Shown here: positions 23,358 through 30,071 of the stretch, piece after piece
How the letters are laid out: every line of letters begins with the position of its first letter
How positions within the stretch are numbered: position 1 is the first letter of the stretch
DNA from: Syntrophorhabdaceae bacterium
GTDB taxonomy: Bacteria; Desulfobacterota; Syntrophorhabdia; Syntrophorhabdales; Syntrophorhabdaceae
Assembly (NCBI GenBank): GCA_028698615.1
Contig: JAQVWF010000026.1
Location: 1,975-34,493 of the forward strand
Direction: 5' to 3'
DNA: 32,519 nt
Position numbers and translations under genes: made by a program
Notes under the pieces: generated by a model
The model's database searches: none
What the model saw: the letters and a program-made list of their open reading frames with translations, nothing else
Told to the model about the DNA's origin: nothing

Positions 23358-25946
23358 CTACGCAAAACAGATGAGCTTTTGGGAAATGATATCCGCCATC
23401 ACACAGAGTCGTTGTCCCTTCGTCTCATAAACCTTTACAACATTCTGGAATTTTGAGCTCTCCGGCACAAGTGCTGGGAACACGTTGTCAAAACGGTCAA
23501 GTATCTCTTTCTGGAATATGACCTCTGGATTGTCAGGAAAGAGAGCGAGATAAAAGATATTTGTCTCAACAAGATCCTGGAAGAAATGGGTGCCAAAGGA
23601 GAGTTCGGGTATGAGATTACCGCCCATGTAGGCGATTTCGGCCAAAAAACTTATGTTGTTGATCTCCGAGAACCTCACAGAAACACCGAGGGACGGGATT
23701 GTCGAGCCCCACCTTCCAGGTCCCAGGAGCAAGGTAGGCATATCATCGCGGTTCTTAATAAGCTTGTTTAACCTTCCAATGAGTCTTGCGATACTGTACT
23801 TATCGGAGACGTTAAGTTTGCTGTATTCCGCCGGATCTACGAATATAACCCGGGCTATGTCTTGAACGATACTGCCTCCCATGAAGTGTCCCTGGATGGA
23901 AATAAATACACTATCTCTGTCGATCTGATCCGGTATATTGACCCTTTGTCGGGCCTGACCCCTGGTTTGAACAGGTCTGCATTGAAGAAGATTAATCTTA
24001 TATTCGTTATACTGCGTGAAATTGACGGTAAATTCAATCTCTACTGGATAATCGTAGGCCTCTTCAAGCGCTTTCAACATGCGGTGCAGCACTCCTGACA
24101 ATGATGTGTTGGAAAGGAGGTTGTCAAAGGTGAGTATCCATGCTTCCCTGTCCTGGTGGCCAAGCTCTCGCATCCTCTGCGTTGTCTCCGGGTCTCGGAC
24201 GGCGAAGAGGTCCAGCTTGATATTGAGACCATCCTGGGCCTTGTTCATAAACGATATCGTCTCAAAAGAGTTCGTTTCGATGTTGAGGGTATCGAGATTG
24301 TGTTGGGAGAACCGGCGTGCCTCATCAGGAGCGGTATGGGGACGATATAAGGGGTTATCAAGGGCAACTATCCGGGGATAATCGTTCTCAACGCGGTTTA
24401 CCGCCCTCGTTCCCAGTCCGGCGACAAGCCGTAACATGCCCGCCTTCGGGTCCATCCCCTCTTTCCATACGAAATTGTTGTATGAAATGCCAACACCGGC
24501 AAGGTCGGGGAAGAAATAATGTTTCCTGTAGGATCCGGAAACCCTCTGAACCAGCAGCGCCATCTGTTCGTCCTGCTGGTCGAGGCCCCTCTGGAGGCGG
24601 TACGCAAGGGCGTCCTCATTCATGGTGCTCGCGAAGATCCTTCGTACCGATTCGACGAAAGTGGCGTAACGCTGTTCAGGAGACCCCTGGTTCACGGAAA
24701 AGATGCTGTCATACTTACCGGCAAAGGCGTTACCAAAGGCATCTTCAAGCAGGCTGCTTGACCTGATGATAATCGGAGACTGCCCAAAATATTCGATAAG
24801 CTGCTGGAACTGCTCTTTTATCTCGTACGGAAAGTCACCCCCGAGCATCCTTTCTCCGAGAGGGATGGCAGCCTCAAAGTAACCTTCTTTTGTTTTCTGT
24901 TCCGTGCGGAGCTTCCAGAGCCCATTTTGAACGATATAGGTATAGAAGATATCTGAACCTATGTAAAAGGAATCATGGTGCTCAAGGTAGTTTTGCCACG
25001 GAAGCCACTTGTCCATTTCGAGAATTTTACGGGCGAGGAGCATTCCCACGGTCTTTCCTCCAACAAACCCCGTTCCTATCACCCTCGATTTGATGTCCAG
25101 AAGGTCTTCAAGAGTAAAGACCTTCCTGGCAAGGGAAAACATTCGGGTTTCCTTGCCGATCATGATCCTGCACAGCTCATCGATCATCTCCTGACGCTCG
25201 TCCGGTTCGCATGACCTATGGGAAAGGTCCTCCGCCTTCATAAAAAGATGGTCCCAGTAATCCAGGTATCTTCTCGGACTTTGGGTTTCCCTTCTCGATA
25301 TATCGGAGAAGAGTTGCGTGGCATCCACGCTGTTGATGATGGGCGAGAATTCAGCACCCTCTTCGAGATGTGGGAAGAACATTGTCGGCGAATAACGATT
25401 CCAGGCTTTCAAGGGGTGTACGCAATAATTATCCCCCGGTTTATACACCTCCAGAAGAAGCTGGGTTGTCTCCCTGATGCGGGCCACGGTCTTGAAGGAG
25501 TGGCTGTGTCTCAATATGGAGAAATAGGCGATAGTGTCCAGTTCGAATAGATAGGGACACATAACCACGAAAAAGTTGCCTGTCATGAGATCGGTGGCCC
25601 AGACAGACTGAAGGAAGGAAAGGCAGTCAAAGACGTAGAAAACCTCTCGCCCTTCCGTCGTGGCGATGTTGTAAACCTGGGTTGTGAAGGTTTCAAAACC
25701 GGTATATGCGTCCAGGGAATATATCCTGGTGCATTCTGGAGGATCGAGCAGGGGCGCATGGTCGGCAAATCGCATATAGACGACGCGTCTTCCCTCCTTG
25801 AGGGCTTTCCGGGCGAAGGGAAGAACAAAATGGCGGTAGTCCTCTATCTCGTCCACCTGCCAGACTACATTATCTCCGAGACGGAGGTCGTTGAATACCA
25901 GATCAAGACCGGGGAGGCCTGTGCTTACTGGAAGAGATGGCTTCAT
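23358..25946 (-). CDS. PEP/pyruvate-binding (PPDK_N) protein with degenerate RecA/KaiC-like N-terminus
   Basis: This 862-residue protein joins two modules. Residues 1-210 resemble a KaiC/RadA-like domain: STGLPGLDLVFNDL at 8-21 and a Walker-B-like FYVFDCLSFL at 103-112, but the P-loop site reads DNVVWQVDEIED and lacks GxGKT. From about 285 a PEP-synthase/PPDK N-terminal ATP-grasp domain follows, with GGKTVGML (296-303) and the hallmark IIRSSSLLEDAFGNAFAGKYDS (within 393-414), ending near 650 with LLQCRPVQ. No swivelling histidine domain or PEP-binding barrel is seen, so a complete PEP synthase is unlikely. The C-terminal 200 residues contain LLLGPGRWGS and are unassigned. GAGAGG precedes the ATG by 5-6 bases. 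It lies 55 bp behind the second NrpR-type gene. The reaction is unknown. Confidence 0.8.
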   Translation of the reverse strand: MKPSLPVSTGLPGLDLVFNDLRLGDNVVWQVDEIEDYRHFVLPFARKALKEGRRVVYMRFADHAPLLDPPECTRIYSLDAYTGFETFTTQVYNIATTEGREVFYVFDCLSFLQSVWATDLMTGNFFVVMCPYLFELDTIAYFSILRHSHSFKTVARIRETTQLLLEVYKPGDNYCVHPLKAWNRYSPTMFFPHLEEGAEFSPIINSVDATQLFSDISRRETQSPRRYLDYWDHLFMKAEDLSHRSCEPDERQEMIDELCRIMIGKETRMFSLARKVFTLEDLLDIKSRVIGTGFVGGKTVGMLLARKILEMDKWLPWQNYLEHHDSFYIGSDIFYTYIVQNGLWKLRTEQKTKEGYFEAAIPLGERMLGGDFPYEIKEQFQQLIEYFGQSPIIIRSSSLLEDAFGNAFAGKYDSIFSVNQGSPEQRYATFVESVRRIFASTMNEDALAYRLQRGLDQQDEQMALLVQRVSGSYRKHYFFPDLAGVGISYNNFVWKEGMDPKAGMLRLVAGLGTRAVNRVENDYPRIVALDNPLYRPHTAPDEARRFSQHNLDTLNIETNSFETISFMNKAQDGLNIKLDLFAVRDPETTQRMRELGHQDREAWILTFDNLLSNTSLSGVLHRMLKALEEAYDYPVEIEFTVNFTQYNEYKINLLQCRPVQTRGQARQRVNIPDQIDRDSVFISIQGHFMGGSIVQDIARVIFVDPAEYSKLNVSDKYSIARLIGRLNKLIKNRDDMPTLLLGPGRWGSTIPSLGVSVRFSEINNISFLAEIAYMGGNLIPELSFGTHFFQDLVETNIFYLALFPDNPEVIFQKEILDRFDNVFPALVPESSKFQNVVKVYETKGQRLCVMADIISQKLICFA

Positions 25947-25964
25947 ATAAACCTCTCAAGTACC

Positions 25965-25978
25965 CGTAATTATATACC
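25965..25978 (-). promoter_or_regulatory. Possible NrpR-like operator over a -10 box
   Basis: On the minus strand GGTA-TATAAT-TACG lies 18 bp before the PEP-domain gene. It differs by one base from GGTA-N6-TACC, the operator form I recall for Methanosarcina NrpR. The six central bases are a perfect -10 hexamer, so a bound repressor would block RNA polymerase directly. No good -35 is seen. Confidence 0.4.
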
Positions 25979-26001
25979 AGGACGTGACGTGGTGCGAGCG
26001 C

Positions 26002-27012
26002 TCAATGCAAAAAAGGCTGGATACGGCTCTCCATTTCCTCGTACCGGAAAAGTCTGTTGAAATCGATAAGCCCCCCCAGGGCTCTCGAATAAGCCCTGAT
26101 GCCTGTTTCCTCAAGGATCGAGACCGGGTTGAGCCCGCCAATCACAATCGCCCCTATCCTGCCTTCACTGACGGGTATATCAAGAACGCTCTGTCCCGGC
26201 CTTCCGATGGTTACCAACCCGCCGAGACCAATTCTTTTCAACTTATCCCCGAGATGTTCAACCATGTCGCGGCTGTCGGCGGGGAATTCCCTGAAACTGG
26301 CCCCTATCCTGCCGTTTCCTGTTTTGATGGCCCCCATATAGTCCGTCATGCCGCTCCGGATAAAAACCTCGAGGGGGTCAATACTGGTTCCATCATACAT
26401 TATTAGCTCTACAAAACGGGTAGGCTTCTTATCGATCAGTTCGAGTAATCCTCCGAAGCGCGAGTTCGTGGGGATCCCGTGTTTGAGAAGCACCCCATTC
26501 AAGGTTATCGAGCAGACCGTGCCTATCCCTATCATCCCTTCAGGGACCGTAATATGCTCGAGGCTCTCCCCGGGGGCAAGAAATGTGATGAGTTCTCCCA
26601 TGGCGTACCCGTCTCTGAAAACCTTGTAGATATGGGAAATGCTTTCTGCGAAAAGTTCCGGGTTAACCATTGTTATATTGATAACGACACTTCCCGAAGT
26701 TGTGTTGAGATCAAAATTCATACGATAGGTCATCTGATCGATCTTTGCCGAAAGAAGTCCAACCTTTTCAATTATGTCGGAGGACTCGAGTTCCTTGCGC
26801 CCCTGTTCTGTAATATGGTGACCTCTTTTGCCCTGGCTCATCGTCAGTCCCTCGGCCATCAGGTGCTGGAGATATAAACGCACCGTCCTTTCACTGACCT
26901 CATGCCCAAGCAGGTTGATCTCCTCGGCGATCCTTATGCTGGAAAGCGCTGACCGGGCATCCTTTAAGGTCTTAAGTATCAAGAGCTCCTTTGGTTTCCT
27001 CTTTTCTTCCAT
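26002..27012 (-). CDS. NrpR-type transcriptional regulator (winged helix plus one NrpR/DUF128 domain), copy 2
   Basis: The protein has 336 residues and the same layout as copy 1. A winged helix with HEVSERTVRLYLQHLMAEGLTMSQGKRG is followed by one effector domain with MTYRMNFDLNTTSGSVVINITMV, MIGIGTVCSITLNGVLLKHGIPTNSRFGGLLE and IGAIVIGGLNPVSILEETG. The ATG at 27012 has GAGG about 6 bases upstream; a TTG at 27030 would add six residues. It diverges from the glutamate synthase gene and precedes the PEP-domain gene. Dyads at its predicted transcription start suggest autoregulation. The effector is likely 2-oxoglutarate by family analogy, not shown here. Confidence 0.85.
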   Translation of the reverse strand: MEEKRKPKELLILKTLKDARSALSSIRIAEEINLLGHEVSERTVRLYLQHLMAEGLTMSQGKRGHHITEQGRKELESSDIIEKVGLLSAKIDQMTYRMNFDLNTTSGSVVINITMVNPELFAESISHIYKVFRDGYAMGELITFLAPGESLEHITVPEGMIGIGTVCSITLNGVLLKHGIPTNSRFGGLLELIDKKPTRFVELIMYDGTSIDPLEVFIRSGMTDYMGAIKTGNGRIGASFREFPADSRDMVEHLGDKLKRIGLGGLVTIGRPGQSVLDIPVSEGRIGAIVIGGLNPVSILEETGIRAYSRALGGLIDFNRLFRYEEMESRIQPFLH

Positions 27013-27040
27013 ATAGGCCTCACTCCACAATCACGATATG

Positions 27041-27079
27041 TACCGGCAATCGGTAACAGGCCGGCCGGCAAGTCTGCCG
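27041..27079 (-). promoter_or_regulatory. Two dyads in the leader of NrpR-type copy 2
   Basis: TACCG-N5-CGGTA (27041-27055) and CGGCA-N4-TGCCG (27066-27079) are both perfect inverted repeats, and GGCCGG repeats lie between them. The second starts at the predicted transcription start near 27080. Their half-sites resemble those in the glutamate synthase leader, but the spacing differs, so the binding protein is uncertain. Confidence 0.45.
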
Positions 27080-27086
27080 TTATTTA

Positions 27087-27115
27087 ATTCTAGCAACTAC
27101 AACAATAAAGGGCAA
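27087..27115 (-). promoter_or_regulatory. Promoter for NrpR-type copy 2
   Basis: On the minus strand TTGCCC (27110-27115) and TAGAAT (27087-27092) are 17 bases apart. The predicted start near 27080 falls at the edge of the CGGCA-N4-TGCCG dyad. Confidence 0.5.
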
Positions 27116-27151
27116 GAAAATAAGAGGGCTAGACATAACTAAACTATTTTA

Positions 27152-27180
27152 TTGACAATGAGTGTGACCGTTGGCATAAT
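27152..27180 (+). promoter_or_regulatory. Strong sigma70-type promoter for the glutamate synthase gene
   Basis: A perfect TTGACA (27152-27157) and CATAAT (27175-27180) are 17 bases apart. Transcription would start near 27187. The reading frame of the downstream gene is open through this promoter, which shows that the upstream TTG at 27152 is not its start codon. Confidence 0.7.
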
Positions 27181-27206
27181 TATCAACGACGGTAGCTTCC
27201 ATATAT

Positions 27207-27242
27207 GGCAATTACTTGCCGCTCGTATGGCAACGCCTTACC
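27207..27242 (+). promoter_or_regulatory. Tandem NrpR-like operators in the glutamate synthase leader
   Basis: Two copies of a 17-base unit TGGCAA-N4-TTRCCGC begin at 27206 and 27228, exactly 22 bp apart (two helix turns). Each contains GGCA-N6-TGCC or GGCA-N6-TACC. This spacing of four-base half-sites by six is that of archaeal NrpR operators (GGAA-N6-TTCC). They lie between the predicted transcription start and the ribosome binding site, where a repressor would act. Confidence 0.6.
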
Positions 27243-27268
27243 GCATAACCAATATCAAGGAGGCTCAC

Positions 27269-28945
27269 ATGATCGAGTGGCCAAAATCAAACGACGCATT
27301 GGGAACAGTCAACAGGGGCAATCCGGCAGAATCCGGTCTTTGTACATTATGTCGTTCAGATTGCAAAGGTAAGTGCGAAACGTTTCTCTCCAGCCTCAAG
27401 GGTAGAAAGATGCTCTATCCAAGAGACTTTGGGACTGTAACAGCGGGCAGCGGCAACACCATGCACATAGGAGTTGCGTACAACTCCCTGAGAATCCAGG
27501 GGTACAATTACGGGGTGAGCGGACTCCCTGGTGGACTCTCGAACTCAGCGGACGACTGTATCTTCCCCAACGTCAATGTCGAAACAGAATTCGGAAATAC
27601 AGTGAAGACGAAATGCAAGGTTCCCATTATGACGGGCGCATTGGGTTCCACATTCATTGCGGCTAAATACTGGGATTCTTTTGCTGCCGGAGCGGCCCTG
27701 GTGGGAATCCCTATAGTAGTTGGAGAGAACGTCGTCGGCATCGACCGGGAAGCGGTTATCAAGAACGGCAAGATCGTGAAGGCGCCGGAACTTGATCGCA
27801 GGATCGATACATACCTGCGCTATTTTGATGGTTATGGCGCGATCATAGTACAGATGAACGTTGAGGATACGAGAAATGGTGTGGCGGAATATGTCATTGA
27901 GAAATACGGCGACAAGGTCATCATTGAACTCAAGTGGGGTCAGGGCGCCAAGGATATTGGAGGTGAGATTCAGGTTGACAATCTCGGCTATGCCCTTTTT
28001 CTTAAGGACAGGGGTTATGTGGTAGATCCCGATCCAACCAGGCCAGAGGTTCAGAAAGCATTTGAACATGGCGCGATCAAGACCTTTGCCCGTCACAGCA
28101 GGCTTGGATATACCGATCTTTCATCGGCAGATCAGGTCGAAGAGTCTTTCATGACCGCCGTCGAATATCTCAGGAAAATAGGTTACACGAGAATCTCTCT
28201 TAAGACCGGTTCCTATGGCATGGAGGCCCTTGCCATGGCCATCAAGTATGCAAGCGATGCCGAGCTTGATCTTCTTACCGTCGACGGATCCGGCGGCGGA
28301 ACCGGCATGAGCCCATGGAACATGATGGAATCGTGGGGTGTGCCTTCAATTCTTCTCCATTCCAAGACTTACGAATACGCTGCAATACTTGCCGCAAAGG
28401 GCGTGAAGGTTGTCGACATCGCTTTTGCCGGCGGCCTCGCCCGTGAAGACCATATCTTCAAGGCTCTGGCCCTGGGCGCTCCCTTCACGAAACTGATCTG
28501 TATGGGCAGATCGGCGATGATCCCAGGATTTGTGGGTTCCAATATTGAAGGTGTGCTCAATCCTGATCGCAGGGCAAGAGTGAATGGCAACTGGGACGAA
28601 TTGCCTCCCGCCGTCAAGGAACTTGGTGTCAGTGCGGACGAGATCTTTGCGGGATACTATGATGTGCAGAAGAAGGTCGGCCAGGATGAGATGAAGAATA
28701 TTCCCTACGGTGCCATTGCGATGTGGACATTGATCGATAAACTTGCAGCCGGTCTTCAGCAGCTGATGGCGGGCGCACGTCGGTTCAGGGTATCCGAGAT
28801 CTCGAGAAATGACATTTTCTCCGCAAATAGAGAGACGGAGATAGAGACCAATATCCCCTTTATCACTGATGTCTTCGACGAAAGTGCAAAGCGGATACTC
28901 ACCTCTGAGTCAAGAGTTCTTCTAAAGAGGATGGGCGCGCGTTAA
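27269..28945 (+). CDS. Glutamate synthase FMN-domain protein (archaeal-type GltB core)
   Basis: The 558-residue protein contains the FMN-binding TIM-barrel domain of glutamate synthase, which makes glutamate from 2-oxoglutarate and ammonia. It shows ELKWGQGAKDIGG, the flavin region LLTVDGSGGGTGMSPWNMMESWGVP and FAGGLAREDHIFKALALGA. No glutaminase domain is present, so ammonia must come from another subunit or directly. The N-terminus has a cysteine cluster, Cys25-x2-Cys28-x3-Cys32-x3-Cys36, which may bind a metal or an iron-sulfur centre. AAGGAGG lies 5 bases before the ATG at 27269. A strong promoter and tandem NrpR-like operators precede it. It diverges from an NrpR-type regulator, fitting nitrogen control. 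Some related proteins have other flavin-dependent roles. Confidence 0.83.
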   Translation: MIEWPKSNDALGTVNRGNPAESGLCTLCRSDCKGKCETFLSSLKGRKMLYPRDFGTVTAGSGNTMHIGVAYNSLRIQGYNYGVSGLPGGLSNSADDCIFPNVNVETEFGNTVKTKCKVPIMTGALGSTFIAAKYWDSFAAGAALVGIPIVVGENVVGIDREAVIKNGKIVKAPELDRRIDTYLRYFDGYGAIIVQMNVEDTRNGVAEYVIEKYGDKVIIELKWGQGAKDIGGEIQVDNLGYALFLKDRGYVVDPDPTRPEVQKAFEHGAIKTFARHSRLGYTDLSSADQVEESFMTAVEYLRKIGYTRISLKTGSYGMEALAMAIKYASDAELDLLTVDGSGGGTGMSPWNMMESWGVPSILLHSKTYEYAAILAAKGVKVVDIAFAGGLAREDHIFKALALGAPFTKLICMGRSAMIPGFVGSNIEGVLNPDRRARVNGNWDELPPAVKELGVSADEIFAGYYDVQKKVGQDEMKNIPYGAIAMWTLIDKLAAGLQQLMAGARRFRVSEISRNDIFSANRETEIETNIPFITDVFDESAKRILTSESRVLLKRMGAR

Positions 28946-28982
28946 GCGGTTCATTTTCCCCTGGCAACACAGCGCAATAAAA

Positions 28983-29012
28983 AAGGGTCCTGTGCAAACA
29001 CACAGGGCCCTT
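28983..29012. terminator. Bidirectional terminator between the glutamate synthase gene and tRNA-fMet
   Basis: A 12-bp stem AAGGGTCCTGTG/CACAGGGCCCTT closes a CAAACA loop with one G-T pair. TTGTTGTTTTT follows on the plus strand, and an A-rich tract before it gives a U-run for the opposite strand. Confidence 0.85.
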
Positions 29013-29020
29013 GTTGTTTT

Positions 29021-29097
<77 letters not shown>

Positions 29098-29109
29098 ATC
29101 GAATGGAAT

Positions 29110-29138
29110 AAGGTAAAGGAAAAACGGCTCAAAGTCAA
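29110..29138 (-). promoter_or_regulatory. Promoter for tRNA-fMet
   Basis: On the minus strand TTGACT (29133-29138) is followed after 17 bases by TACCTT (29110-29115), just before the tRNA. A 17-base palindromic sequence AAGGG-N7-CCCTT (29137-29153) touches the -35 box. Confidence 0.4.
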
Positions 29139-29262
29139 GGGTAATAATCCCTTCGGCCGTGTTTACTGCCTTGTCCGGCGCGCTTTCATGAGTATATCCG
29201 TGGGCCTTTGATGCAAAAGAGACTTGGAAGCGCCCTTTGGGGCATTCGACTATGAGGTCCTG

Positions 29263-29886
29263 TCAGGGTATGAATAACCGGATAACGTAAATGATGATCC
29301 CCTGGAACAGGGATATGACGGGATTGAGTATTCCCAGGTAGAGAAGACCGAGTATTATGAACATTCCGAAAGGTTCCAGCCGTTCCAGATAATGGCCGTA
29401 TTCAGCCGGCAGAAATCCCATGAGTATCTTTGAGCCGTCAAGGGGCGGCACAGGGATGAGATTGAAAGCCGCCAGCATTATGTTCACCCTTGCCATGAAA
29501 TAGAGCATTGTATGCAGGGGCCCCAGATCATAATCCTGGGTGACGCGCATAATGAGAAAAGCAATGAAGGCCAGGATCGTGTTCGCCGCGATGCCGGCTG
29601 CGGAGACGTAGATCATGCCCCTCCGGTGATCGTGCAGGTTCAGGAAATTGACGGGAACCGGTTTTGCCCATCCGAAACCAAAGATGAGAAGGGCTATGGA
29701 GCCGAAGGGGTCGAGGTGTCGTCTGGGATCCAGGCTGAGCCTTCCAAGCCATTTTGCCGTAGGGTCCCCCATCCTGTATGCTACCCATCCGTGAGCAAGT
29801 TCATGGATGATGATGGAGTACATAAGGGGTATGACGAGAAGTACGAATGTCAGGGGGTCGCGAAATAAAAGTTGAATAAGTCCCAT
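29263..29886 (-). CDS. Site-2 protease family zinc metalloprotease (M50)
   Basis: This is an intramembrane protease of the compact M50 group. With the start chosen it has 207 residues and about five or six transmembrane segments. The zinc site HELAH is at 28-32, and the second motif NLIPVPPLDG at 142-151 supplies the third ligand. No PDZ or CBS domain is present. The frame is open to an ATG at 30015, but bases 29887-30000 are AT-rich, look non-coding, and hold the promoter of the divergent gene; related proteins begin about 25 residues before HExxH, as MGLIQLLFRDPLTF does here. No clear Shine-Dalgarno sequence is seen for any start. The substrate is unknown. Confidence 0.83.
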   Translation of the reverse strand: MGLIQLLFRDPLTFVLLVIPLMYSIIIHELAHGWVAYRMGDPTAKWLGRLSLDPRRHLDPFGSIALLIFGFGWAKPVPVNFLNLHDHRRGMIYVSAAGIAANTILAFIAFLIMRVTQDYDLGPLHTMLYFMARVNIMLAAFNLIPVPPLDGSKILMGFLPAEYGHYLERLEPFGMFIILGLLYLGILNPVISLFQGIIIYVIRLFIP

Positions 29887-29981
29887 GATAAAGTGATTGA
29901 GACTATCCCATAGATAGAAGGCAATTGCAAATGAATTTAACAGATATCCGAATAAAGATATGCTGTATTCTAATAACATAA

Positions 29982-30010
29982 TTGACAAAAATCGGGTGCC
30001 ATGATAATAA
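29982..30010 (+). promoter_or_regulatory. Promoter for the cyclase gene
   Basis: A perfect TTGACA (29982-29987) is followed by GATAAT after 15 bases or TAATAA after 17 (30005-30010). The leader to the ATG at 30072 would be about 55 bases. Confidence 0.45.
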
Positions 30011-30071
30011 GACATTTAGTCTGTTGGGTGGGAAAATACAATACTTGTTCAGGTACGGTGAAATTTAAATA

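Noticed and set aside
27152-27268. N-terminal extension of the glutamate synthase gene
   Set aside because: The frame is open but its first codon is the -35 box of a strong promoter, and AAGGAGG marks the ATG at 27269.
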